The notes below the pieces were generated by a model. That model saw only the letters and a program-made list of their open reading frames with translations. It had not been told where the DNA came from and made no database searches. A stretch of 33,192 nt of DNA, taken from Deltaproteobacteria bacterium. Its GTDB lineage: Bacteria; Myxococcota_A; Polyangia; DRWM01; JAAZOP01. Every line of letters starts with the position of its first letter. The first letter of the stretch is position 1. The stretch spans positions 1 through 33,192 of the forward strand of contig JACRCZ010000025.1 in NCBI GenBank assembly GCA_016218765.1, read 5' to 3'. The position numbers were made by a program, and so were the translations under genes. Shown here piece after piece: positions 7,946 to 15,369 of this stretch.

Positions 7946-9556
7946 ATGCGAACAACACGGTGGGGCTTTGCGGTGCTGTGGGCACTGCCTGTGCTTGCCG
8001 GCGTGGCCGCGGCATGCAACGGCGACGACCCCGGACCCGATGCGGACGCGAGCGGCGACGATGCCGTGTCCGGCGCCGACGAAGCGATCGGCGACGGCGG
8101 GGGGGAGGACGCGGCGGACGACGAAGCCGCCGACGAAGCGATCGACGACGGCGGGGGGGAGGACGCGACGGCTGACGAAGCCGATGACGACGACACGGAC
8201 GACGCCGGGACGGATGAGACGACCGGCGACGAAGACGCGGACGACTCGGCGGACGACGCCGACGGCGGCCCCGACGCCGACGGCGGCGCGACGTGCCGCG
8301 TCCCGGCGGATTGCCAGGACGGGCTGTTCTGCAACGGCTACGAAGCGTGCGCGCCAGGCAGCGCCGGCGCGGACACCCGAGGGTGCGTGCCGGGCGAGCT
8401 GCCGTGCGCCGGTGCCTGCGAGGAGGCGGCGGGGCGCTGCACGCCCGGGCCGTGCGACGTGGGTCGCTGCACCTCGTCCGGCGATTGCAACGACGGCGTC
8501 ACGTGCAACGGCGTGGAGAGCTGCGCCACCGACGGCACGTGCCTGCCCGGCACGCCCATCGACTGTTCGGCCCGGCCCGGCGACGTCTGCCTCGAGCCGT
8601 TCGGTCGGTGTTTCTGCCCCGTCACCGGGTGCGACGACGGCCTGTTCTGCAACGGCCTCGAGTCCTGTGGGCCCTACGGGTGCGAGCCGGGGAGCGCCCC
8701 CTGCGCGTCCGCGTCGAGCTGCAACGAGACCCTCGACGCCTGCCGGTGTTCCGGGAGCGCGGACTGCAGCGACGGCGTGTACTGCAACGGTTTCGATCTC
8801 TGCGGCCTCGATCGTCTGTGCACGACGATCCCGGTCGCGTGTCCGGTGGGCGACACCTGCATGGAAGGGCTCGACATGTGCGGCGACTGCACGGGCCCCT
8901 CCGACTGCTCCGACGGCCTGAGCTGCAACGGGAGCGAATCGTGCACGGCCGGTCGGTGCTCCCCGCCCGGCCCGTGCGGGGCACCCGATGCGGACGGGGA
9001 CGGCGTCGATTCGATCGAGTTCGGCGGCCTCGACTGCGACGACACGGATCCGGCCCGCTACCCGGGGGCCGCCGAGGTCTGCGACGCCATCGGAAAGGAC
9101 GAGGACTGCGATCCTCTGACCATCGGCGCTCGAGATGGCGACCGCGACGGGTTCGTCGACCACAATTGCTGCAACGGCGGCTCGTGCGGCGACGACTGCG
9201 AGGACTTCGTGCGCACGACGAATCCGGCCGCGATGGAAGAGTGCAACCTGGTCGACGACGACTGCGACACGCGTATCGACGAAGGTCTCGAGGTGACGTC
9301 CTACCGCGACCGCGACGGCGACGGCAGCGGGGACCCGGACTGCACCGAGCCGCGCTGCCTGGGGTCGGCAGGCTGGGCCCTGCTGGGCAACGACTGCGAC
9401 GACACCCGTCCCGCCGTGCACCACGGGTCCCGCTCGTGCGACCCGAGCGGCTCCGGCGTGCGCGCGTGTACCGACGGGGCTTGGGGGGTCACGACGGCGT
9501 GCTCGCCGGGAACGAGCTGCCGCCCGCAGTCGGACGGCTCGGGCCTGTGCATCTGA
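7946..9556 (+). CDS. Cys-rich CNG-repeat lipoprotein with MopE-like metal-binding tail
   Basis: The protein has 536 residues. The ATG at 7946 starts a lipoprotein signal with VAAA-C24, while the longer frame from 7832 gives no signal sequence; GGAG lies about 10 nt upstream. Residues about 26-112 are almost pure Asp/Glu/Ala/Gly and contain an 18-residue duplication. Five 'DDGxxCNGxE-C' modules follow (about 120-345). The C-terminal region has repeats of the type 'DADGDGVDS...DCDDTDPARYPGAAEVCD' and 'CNLVDDDCDTRIDEG', which match the putative metal-binding motif of MopE-type proteins. MopE of Methylococcus is a surface copper-binding protein. Cation binding (Ca or Cu) at the cell surface is a fair inference, but the role is unknown. 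It converges on the M48 gene. Confidence 0.9.
   Translation: MRTTRWGFAVLWALPVLAGVAAACNGDDPGPDADASGDDAVSGADEAIGDGGGEDAADDEAADEAIDDGGGEDATADEADDDDTDDAGTDETTGDEDADDSADDADGGPDADGGATCRVPADCQDGLFCNGYEACAPGSAGADTRGCVPGELPCAGACEEAAGRCTPGPCDVGRCTSSGDCNDGVTCNGVESCATDGTCLPGTPIDCSARPGDVCLEPFGRCFCPVTGCDDGLFCNGLESCGPYGCEPGSAPCASASSCNETLDACRCSGSADCSDGVYCNGFDLCGLDRLCTTIPVACPVGDTCMEGLDMCGDCTGPSDCSDGLSCNGSESCTAGRCSPPGPCGAPDADGDGVDSIEFGGLDCDDTDPARYPGAAEVCDAIGKDEDCDPLTIGARDGDRDGFVDHNCCNGGSCGDDCEDFVRTTNPAAMEECNLVDDDCDTRIDEGLEVTSYRDRDGDGSGDPDCTEPRCLGSAGWALLGNDCDDTRPAVHHGSRSCDPSGSGVRACTDGAWGVTTACSPGTSCRPQSDGSGLCI
8075..8167 (+). repeat. In-frame 54-bp-period duplication in the acidic linker
   Basis: The 39-bp strings at 8075-8113 and 8129-8167 differ at one position and start 54 bp (18 codons) apart. 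Both contain a run of seven G. The copies encode 'ADEAIGDGGGEDA' and 'ADEAIDDGGGEDA' inside the acidic linker of the lipoprotein. Confidence 0.85.
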
Positions 9557-9583
9557 GGCGTCGCGGCTCGGGAACGTCGCCCC

Positions 9584-10639
9584 CTACTTGAACAGGTCCT
9601 TGAGGTCGTCCAGGAGCTTCTTGAACTTGCCGGGCTTCTCCGGGGGGATCTCGGCCTCGATGACCTTCACGTCCTTCGGAGTGCGGCGGCGGTAGTTGCC
9701 GGCGAGGATCTCCCACACCTCGCCCGAGTGCGCCCACTCGTCCACGTGCTTCGCCCGCCAGACCGTGAAGGGGTGCGTCATCCCCGCCTGCTGCCAGTCG
9801 ATGATGATCTGATCCAGCCAGTTCTCGCTGGACAGCTCCTCGACCTCCTTCGCCTGCGCCAGCAGGTGCTCCACCCGCAGCTCGGGCAGCGTCTTGGGCG
9901 AGCCCGAGGCGAGCTTGAGGTGCGTGCGCAGGCAGGTGCGGTAGTCGCGCGTCACGAGCAGCTCGGCACGGTCGGCCGTCAGCTCGGCACAGCGCTCCCA
10001 CTTGCGGAACGCGAAGTACAACGCCAGCATCACCGGGCCCGCCAGCGGCGTGGCGCGCACGAGCAGCCTCCCGATGAGGTAGTACAGGATCGCCGCGGCC
10101 GTCTTGTACAGCACGTGCCCGGCCTGCATGTGCCCGACCTCGTGCGCGATGACCGCCCGCAGCTCCGCCTCGTCCAGCAGCTCGACCAGCGACGTCGTCA
10201 GGCAGAGCTGGTAGCGCTCCACGCCCGTCGTCCACGCGTTCGGCTGCGGATGCTGCACGAGGTACGTCTCGGGCACCGAGCCCAGATCCATCCGCTTCGC
10301 CGTCGACTCGACCAGGACGTGGATCGACTTCACGCGGTCGTCGCGGACCTCGAGGAAGTTCTGCTTCATCAGCAGACGGTAGGTACGGTCGAGACCGTGC
10401 TTGAGCAGGAAGCGCAGGAACGTGCCCGTGCCCGGCACCCGGCGCAGCGCCTCCAGCGCCTGCCGGTCCAGCGGGTGCTCGTAGGCCCGCGGGTCGAGCG
10501 AGGTGAGCACCTCGGCCGGGCCGAGGAACAGCTCACCCTTGCAACGGCCGCAACGCGCCCCGTCCGGGTTGCGCAGCGCCTCCTCCACGTCCAGACGGTT
10601 CCGGGTCTTGCAGTGCCGACAGCCCAGCTCTCTTTCCAT
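9584..10639 (-). CDS. M48-family zinc metallopeptidase with N-terminal zinc ribbon
   Basis: The protein has 351 residues, from an ATG at 10639. Residues 7-33 hold two Cys pairs ('CRHC' and 'CGRC'), a small zinc ribbon. The peptidase domain has HEVGH (H166, E167, H170) and the downstream glutamate in 'AELTADRAE' (E219), the standard M48 zinc site. Between them is one hydrophobic stretch (about 181-211) that may span or lie in the membrane. Related HtpX/Oma1-type enzymes degrade damaged membrane proteins, but this one is shorter and lacks the N-terminal membrane helices of HtpX. The frame stays open far upstream but without M48-like sequence, so the ATG was kept although no clear ribosome site is seen. 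The C-terminus is Lys/Pro-rich. Confidence 0.9.
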   Translation of the reverse strand: MERELGCRHCKTRNRLDVEEALRNPDGARCGRCKGELFLGPAEVLTSLDPRAYEHPLDRQALEALRRVPGTGTFLRFLLKHGLDRTYRLLMKQNFLEVRDDRVKSIHVLVESTAKRMDLGSVPETYLVQHPQPNAWTTGVERYQLCLTTSLVELLDEAELRAVIAHEVGHMQAGHVLYKTAAAILYYLIGRLLVRATPLAGPVMLALYFAFRKWERCAELTADRAELLVTRDYRTCLRTHLKLASGSPKTLPELRVEHLLAQAKEVEELSSENWLDQIIIDWQQAGMTHPFTVWRAKHVDEWAHSGEVWEILAGNYRRRTPKDVKVIEAEIPPEKPGKFKKLLDDLKDLFK

Positions 10640-10825
10640 GGAGCGCAACGATACCCGCGCCGCCGACGGGGAGCAACGGCCGCGGAGGGGCACCGCGCCA
10701 CGGCATCTACACCACCGCGCCTCGCCACCTCTCCCGTCGACCTCCCCACCTCTCCTCGTCCGGTCTCGCCTCCGCCCTTCGGAGTTCGGCGCGCTTCCCG
10801 GAAGATGCCGACACGCTCCCCTACC

Positions 10826-10854
10826 TGGACAGGGGCGGTGAACGCGGTTAGGGT
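10826..10854 (+). promoter_or_regulatory. Candidate promoter just before the GTG at 10861
   Basis: TGGACA (10826-10831), a 17-bp spacer and TAGGGT (10849-10854) end 6 nt before the GTG at 10861. If real, transcription would begin at or next to the start codon. A second reading is that TGCTAGCTT (10862-10870) is an extended -10 box. In that case the true start is further in, for example the GTG at 10942. Confidence 0.35.
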
Positions 10855-10860
10855 GGGAGC

Positions 10861-11223
10861 GTGCTAGCTTCCGTTCCCGACCGGGGGAAGACCGCTCGCG
10901 ACCCGTCGCGAGCCGTCGCCGCGCCGCAGCGCGTTGCCGCAGTGCCGCTCGCCGTGTTCGCGGCCGTCGCTGCCTGCGCCATGGTCGCACCGCCGGCACC
11001 GGTCGAGGCGGGTGCGCCCGTCTTCTCGTCGCCGCCGCCAACGCCCCCGGGCCCGGGCAACCAGAACTCGACCACGCCCGAGCTTGCCGCCTCGGTCGGT
11101 CCCTCGCCCGACACGGCGCTCGTTCCCCCCTCCTCGCGGCCCCTGCCGCGGCCGGAGGGTTCCCCGACGCCTTCCAGCGCGCCGCCCGGCCGCATCGAAC
11201 GTCCTCCCCAGCGCGTTTCCTGA
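10861..11223 (+). CDS. Small proline-rich exported protein, function unknown
   Basis: The ORF has 120 codons with coding-like, GC-rich third positions. A hydrophobic stretch (about 28-43, 'VPLAVFAAVAACAMVAPP') looks like a signal peptide and is followed by 'APVEA', a possible cleavage site. The remainder is low complexity, rich in Pro, Ser and Thr. The GTG at 10861 lacks a ribosome site; an in-frame GTG at 10942 would start directly at the hydrophobic core. A GC-rich hairpin 17 nt after the stop supports a real transcription unit. I do not recognise a family, and a chance ORF cannot be excluded. Confidence 0.5.
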   Translation: MLASVPDRGKTARDPSRAVAAPQRVAAVPLAVFAAVAACAMVAPPAPVEAGAPVFSSPPPTPPGPGNQNSTTPELAASVGPSPDTALVPPSSRPLPRPEGSPTPSSAPPGRIERPPQRVS

Positions 11224-11240
11224 CGCACCGACCAACGTCG

Positions 11241-11267
11241 GCGCACGCGCCCCAAGGGGCCGTGCGC
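11241..11267 (+). terminator. GC-rich hairpin, possible terminator or attenuator
   Basis: GCGCACG pairs with CGTGCGC, and GCCCC pairs with GGGGC around a tiny AA loop, with one bulged C. It begins 17 nt after the stop of the small proline-rich ORF and ends about 77 nt before the next start. No T-run follows, so termination is uncertain. Confidence 0.45.
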
Positions 11268-11344
11268 GCATCGGCGGCGTCGAGCCGCGGCAAGCGCTTC
11301 CGGCGCCCGACAGGGCGCCCGGGAGGCACGAAGGAGGAAGAGGA

Positions 11345-11590
11345 ATGTCCGCATCGACCGAATCGAGCAAGGCCGAGAAGTCGAGAAAAGGGAGCACGCA
11401 CCGGGAGTCCGCGGCAGCGGCCGGCGAGGCCGCCGAAAGCAGGGGCGGGGATCGGACGTCCGCCCCGATCAGGCCGTCGAACGACGGGAAGCAGCGCACA
11501 TGGACGGAAGCCCACGGCGGCGGGCTCTTCATCGGCGCCATATTCGCCCTGATCGCGCTGCTCGTCGTGGTCCGCAGCGCCTGCAACTGA
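11345..11590 (+). CDS. Small C-terminally anchored membrane protein
   Basis: The protein has 81 residues. The ATG at 11345 is preceded by an excellent purine-rich ribosome site (GGAGGAAGAGG), which argues for this start and against the longer frame opening at 10934. Residues 1-53 are polar (Ser/Lys/Glu/Arg/Ala) and likely disordered. Residues about 57-77 form one hydrophobic helix ('GGGLFIGAIFALIALLVVV') with a short RSACN tail, giving a tail-anchored arrangement with most of the protein in the cytoplasm. No family is recognised. It lies 79 bp before the FG-GAP lipoprotein gene on the same strand, and the two may share a transcript. Confidence 0.7.
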   Translation: MSASTESSKAEKSRKGSTHRESAAAAGEAAESRGGDRTSAPIRPSNDGKQRTWTEAHGGGLFIGAIFALIALLVVVRSACN

Positions 11591-11669
11591 TCCCGCACGC
11601 CGCGTTTTCCCAATTCGCGCCCGCCTCGTGTAGGCTCCCGCCCGACGAACCGGGGGAGGGAAGGGTGCG

Positions 11670-13043
11670 ATGATGAACTGGACGGCATGGAGCGTGGCGG
11701 CGCTGCTCGTGCTGGGCGGCTCGTGCAAGAAGAAGGGCGAGGAGCGGCCGTCGAGCGTGCCGGCTCCGGCGGCCGAGGCCGGTCCGGCGGTCGGGCCGAC
11801 GGCCACGACCGACGCGCAAGCACCCTCGCCCGGGACGCCGGCAGACGCCGGCGCGACGGCTCCCGTGCCGCCCGCGCCCCCGCCCGTCCTCCTGGTCACC
11901 CAGTCCCGCTTCGTGACCGAGCTGCAGCCGGACGGCACGACCAGGCAGAAGCCCGGCCCGGCGACCCTCATCGTCCTGCGCCAGGCCGGGGCCGAATGGG
12001 AGCCCGAGACCATCGAGGATCCGGACTCGAACGTGTTCCACAAGGCGATCGTCTTCGATCCCGACGGCAAGGGCCCCGCCGTGCTCACCATCGGCGCCAT
12101 GGGCGCGTACCTCAAGGCGTGGCGCAAGGCCGGCGAGGAGTGGATGGCGACCACGCTGTGGCACGCGACCTTCGGCGGCGCGTTCGATCGCCTGCGGGAC
12201 GTCGAGGTCGGCGACGTCACCGGCGACGGCGACCCGGAAATCGTCATCGCCACCCACGACCAGGGCGTCGTGGGCGTCCTGCGCCGGATCAACGGCACGT
12301 GGCAGGCGACCGAGCTGGACAAGCGACCGGGGATCTTCGTTCACGAGGTCGAGATCGGCGACATCGATGGCGACGGGAAGAACGAGTTCTTCACCACGCC
12401 GAGCCAGCCGAACACGTCGGGGGGCGAGCAGCAAGGCGGCGGCATCGACATGTACCGCTGGGACGGCACCACCTTCGTCCGCACCCCGGTGACGTGGTCC
12501 GACGCCGCCCACGCCAAGGAAATCCTCGTCGCCGACCTCGACCGCGACGGCAAGGCCGCCCTGTACGCCGTGCTGGAGGCGAAGACCGAGGCGGGCAAGG
12601 ACTGCACCAAGGACCCGGCGATGGTCCCGCTGCGCATCGTGCTCTACGAGCCCGACGGCAACGGCGCGTTCGCGGAGCGGACGCCCGCGACGCTGCCCGA
12701 CTGCATGTGCCGCTTCCTCACCTGGGGCGACGTGGACGGCGACGGGACGAGCGAGCTGATCGCCGCGACCAAGAGCGCCGGCGTGTGGCTGCTGCGGCGG
12801 CCCGAGCGGGGGGAGGGCACGGCCGAGCGGATCGACGCCGACTCGGGCGGCTTCGAGCACGCCACGCTGGTCGCCGACCTCGACGGCGACGGCGTCTCCG
12901 AAATCGTCGTCGCCGCCGACAACCAGGGCGCCCTGCGCCGCTACCGCTGGAACCCGGAGTCCAGGTCCTTCGACCGCGAGACGCTCTACGATCTCGGCAC
13001 CGACCAGATCACCTGGAACGTCACCGCGGGCGCCCTGCCGTGA
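11670..13043 (+). CDS. FG-GAP/VCBS-repeat lipoprotein
   Basis: The protein has 457 residues, with a GGGAGGGAAGGG ribosome site and tandem ATGs at 11670 and 11673. The lipobox is LGGS-C19, followed by KKK and an Ala/Pro/Thr linker to about 70. The body is a repeat protein with five Asp-rich calcium-loop motifs: 'DVTGDGDPEIV', 'DIDGDGKNEF', 'DLDRDGKAALY', 'DVDGDGTSELI' and 'DLDGDGVSEIV'. These are FG-GAP/VCBS repeats, which in integrin-like proteins form a seven-bladed propeller with Ca2+ bound in the loops. It is probably a surface adhesion or scaffold protein; no catalytic motif is seen. The M23 peptidase gene follows after 16 bp, so the two are likely co-transcribed. Confidence 0.92.
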   Translation: MMNWTAWSVAALLVLGGSCKKKGEERPSSVPAPAAEAGPAVGPTATTDAQAPSPGTPADAGATAPVPPAPPPVLLVTQSRFVTELQPDGTTRQKPGPATLIVLRQAGAEWEPETIEDPDSNVFHKAIVFDPDGKGPAVLTIGAMGAYLKAWRKAGEEWMATTLWHATFGGAFDRLRDVEVGDVTGDGDPEIVIATHDQGVVGVLRRINGTWQATELDKRPGIFVHEVEIGDIDGDGKNEFFTTPSQPNTSGGEQQGGGIDMYRWDGTTFVRTPVTWSDAAHAKEILVADLDRDGKAALYAVLEAKTEAGKDCTKDPAMVPLRIVLYEPDGNGAFAERTPATLPDCMCRFLTWGDVDGDGTSELIAATKSAGVWLLRRPERGEGTAERIDADSGGFEHATLVADLDGDGVSEIVVAADNQGALRRYRWNPESRSFDRETLYDLGTDQITWNVTAGALP

Positions 13044-13059
13044 GGGACCAGCACCTGCC

Positions 13060-14130
13060 ATGCGGCTGGACCTTCGGAACCGGCCCGCGACCGGCGTCGG
13101 CGCCTCCGCCGCGATGACCTGGCGCCGCCGGACGCTCCGCGAACCCCTGCCGGCATGGACGGAGCGCTTCGGCATCCGCGGCCCGCGCGCGCTGGGGCGC
13201 GACCTGTGGACCGTGCTGCGCCACGTCCCGCGCGGCGACCGCTACACCTTCGATCCCGCCAGCGCCGGACTGCTGCGCCCGGACCTCGCGCTGCCTGCCT
13301 TCGCAGGACTGCTCCCTGCCGACGGTGTCGCGCCGATCTTCAATTTCTTCGACCGCACCTCGGGCGGCGCCGAGTATCACGTGACCGTCACGCGGCGCCG
13401 CATGCGCGACTGGCGCGGCGGCCGCCTGTCCTACGACGAACACGACGGGACCGACTTCGTCTGCCCCCCAGGCTCGCCGCTCTGCGCCGCCGCCCCAGGG
13501 GTCGCCGTCGCCGTGCGCGACTGCTGGCTGCGCGGCGGCCTCACCCTGTGCATCGACCACGGCCACGGCGTCGTCACCCAGTACTCGCACCTGAGCCGCG
13601 TCCTCGCCGGCCCCGGCACCCCCGTGCGCCGCGGCGAAACTGTCGCGCTCTCCGGCCACTCCAGCCTGGACATGACCGCGTTCTTCCCCCTCGTGCCCCC
13701 GCACGTCCACTTCATGGTCTGGGTCCGCGGCCGCCCGGTCGATCCGTACCTCGCCCCGGGAGAATCCCGCACCCCGGGAACCTGGGCCCACGGCAACGAC
13801 CCCCGCACCGCCCCCGGACCACTCGACGGGGACCCCCCGCCACCCCCCGCCGCCGCCCTCGCGGCCGATCCCGCCGCCATCGAACGCGCCCTGGCCGGCT
13901 GCCGCGACCCGGCCCTCCACGCCATGATCGCCGCCGCCGAGTCCGACGCGGGCCGCGCCGCCCTCCTCGAGGACAGCCTGCACCACGATCGGCCCTCGTG
14001 GAACGCCGACGCGCTCGCCACCACCGCGCGCACCCCGACCGACCCCGGCCTCGTCCGCCTCACCCTCCCGCTCGATGCCGACTCCTACCGCTCCGCCGCC
14101 CCCGCCGACGTCCCGTGGACCCGGCCGTGA
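13060..14130 (+). CDS. M23-family (lysostaphin-type) metallopeptidase
   Basis: The protein has 356 residues. The LytM-type zinc site is complete: H128 and D132 ('EHDGTDF'), the second His motif H177 ('QYSHLS') and HxH at 215-217 ('PPHVHFMVW'). The domain core runs about 125-232. M23 enzymes cut peptide cross-links in peptidoglycan. No signal peptide or membrane helix is visible at the N-terminus, from either the ATG at 13060 or the internal ATG at residue 19, which is odd for a wall hydrolase. After the domain is a Pro-rich linker and a helical C-terminal region (about 265-356) of unknown role. It lies 16 bp after the FG-GAP lipoprotein gene and is followed by a hairpin at 14161. Confidence 0.9.
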   Translation: MRLDLRNRPATGVGASAAMTWRRRTLREPLPAWTERFGIRGPRALGRDLWTVLRHVPRGDRYTFDPASAGLLRPDLALPAFAGLLPADGVAPIFNFFDRTSGGAEYHVTVTRRRMRDWRGGRLSYDEHDGTDFVCPPGSPLCAAAPGVAVAVRDCWLRGGLTLCIDHGHGVVTQYSHLSRVLAGPGTPVRRGETVALSGHSSLDMTAFFPLVPPHVHFMVWVRGRPVDPYLAPGESRTPGTWAHGNDPRTAPGPLDGDPPPPPAAALAADPAAIERALAGCRDPALHAMIAAAESDAGRAALLEDSLHHDRPSWNADALATTARTPTDPGLVRLTLPLDADSYRSAAPADVPWTRP

Positions 14131-14160
14131 CCCGACGCGCACCCGGACCCACCGCGAATT

Positions 14161-14181
14161 GCCGCCGCCCGGCGCGGCGGC
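14161..14181 (+). terminator. Perfect GC hairpin after the M23 gene
   Basis: GCCGCCGC and GCGGCGGC form an 8-bp perfect stem around the loop CCGGC, 31 nt after the stop of the M23 gene. There is no T-run. It separates that gene from the promoter at 14219. Confidence 0.45.
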
Positions 14182-14218
14182 TCGGCCCGCCCCCATCGCG
14201 CAGTAGATCCCTCGACGA

Positions 14219-14247
14219 TTGACAGATCCTCCGCCACCGCGAATACT
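14219..14247 (+). promoter_or_regulatory. Candidate sigma70-type promoter of the 14295 lipoprotein gene
   Basis: A perfect TTGACA (14219-14224) is followed by a 17-bp spacer and AATACT (14242-14247). The predicted start of transcription is about 40 nt before the TTG start codon. This is the best -35 box seen in the window. Confidence 0.5.
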
Positions 14248-14294
14248 CCGACCGTCCGACCGGGGGGAGACCGCGCGGAAGGGATGGGAACGTC

Positions 14295-15344
14295 TTGCTG
14301 CCGCCGCGCCTTGCGCTGATGCTGCTCCTGGCCGTCGCTCCCGCGTGCGACCGCGAAACGGACGAGGCCCGCGACGCGACCGATGCCCCGGCCGACGTCG
14401 CGGCCGAGGCCGACGACGCCACCATCGACGGAGACGCCGTCGAGGACACGCCCGGCGAAACCCTCTCGGAGGTCGATGAGCCCGCCGCGGACGCCGGCGC
14501 CGAAGACGCCGCACCCCCATGCCTCGAGCCGGAGGCCGAGTGCACCGTGGCCGCCTGCCACGCGCCGCCGTTCGGCGTGACGTGCATCGCCGGCACCGTG
14601 CGCGACGACGGTGGTACCCCGATCGGTAATCAGGTCGTGTCGGCGTGCCTCGACGGCCGCTGCTTCTCCGGCCGCAGCCGGGAGGACGGCTGGTTCGCGC
14701 TCCGCCTTCCCGGAAGCCTGTCGAACAGCCTGGGCATGCACTTCCCGTCCGATCCGCCGCGACTCGAGCCGTTCTGCCGCTTCCGCAACCTGTGCGACGG
14801 CCCGGTGCACGTGTGCGACGACCTCCGCCTGTACCCGGCGCCCACGGCCGGGACCGCGGTCCCGCTCGCCCCGCCGCCCGACTCCCCGCTGCCCGCCGAC
14901 CTGCGCATCGAGGCCGACGACGGCGCCGCCCTCGTCCTCCCCGCCGGCGCGGTCGTCCTGCTGCCCATCGGCCTGCCCGACTGGATGGCGCTCACGCGCT
15001 TCCCGCTGGAGGAGTACGTGCCCTGCTTCCTCGATCCGGCACGGCTGCCGCTCGCACTGTGGGCCGTCACGCCGGGCAATTCGCAAATCATCGAGCCCGG
15101 GACGATGACCGAGCCGGTCCTGCGAGCGGCCGGGCTGGACCTGCCCAACGAGTTCGGCCTCGCACCCGGCACCGCCGTCGACGTCTACATGGTCGGCGGC
15201 GGCCACCAGGAGACCGGGCTCGAAACCGGCGAGTGGGCCCCGATGGCCACCGCGACCGTCACCGCGGACGGCACGCGCATCCACACCGACCCCGGCCAGG
15301 GCCTCGGCGATCTCACCTGGTTCGGAATCTACGCGGCCGAGTAG
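14295..15344 (+). CDS. Lipoprotein with a carboxypeptidase-regulatory-like domain
   Basis: The protein has 349 residues. Translation most likely starts at a TTG, which has a GGAAGGGATGGG ribosome site and gives a minimal but complete lipoprotein signal (lipobox VAPA-C18). An Asp/Glu/Ala-rich linker fills about 20-72. The segment 'GTVRDDGGTPIGNQVVSAC...SREDGWFALRL' (about 99-140) looks like a CarboxypepD_reg/Cna-B-type beta-sandwich, used in many surface proteins as a stalk or binding module. The remainder is beta-rich with scattered Cys and no catalytic motif I recognise. The gene stands alone, with its own promoter, and converges on the Sel1-repeat gene with 25 bp between them. Confidence 0.85.
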   Translation: MLPPRLALMLLLAVAPACDRETDEARDATDAPADVAAEADDATIDGDAVEDTPGETLSEVDEPAADAGAEDAAPPCLEPEAECTVAACHAPPFGVTCIAGTVRDDGGTPIGNQVVSACLDGRCFSGRSREDGWFALRLPGSLSNSLGMHFPSDPPRLEPFCRFRNLCDGPVHVCDDLRLYPAPTAGTAVPLAPPPDSPLPADLRIEADDGAALVLPAGAVVLLPIGLPDWMALTRFPLEEYVPCFLDPARLPLALWAVTPGNSQIIEPGTMTEPVLRAAGLDLPNEFGLAPGTAVDVYMVGGGHQETGLETGEWAPMATATVTADGTRIHTDPGQGLGDLTWFGIYAAE

Positions 15345-15369
15345 CTCGCAGAGCTCCCCGCTCCCGCTC

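Noticed and set aside
5546..9424. Open frame of 1292 codons on the minus strand
   Set aside because: It runs antisense to the DUF3604 and CNG/MopE genes and reads through the REP-like repeats ('ACPEPVEG' strings). It has no domain and is a by-product of high GC.
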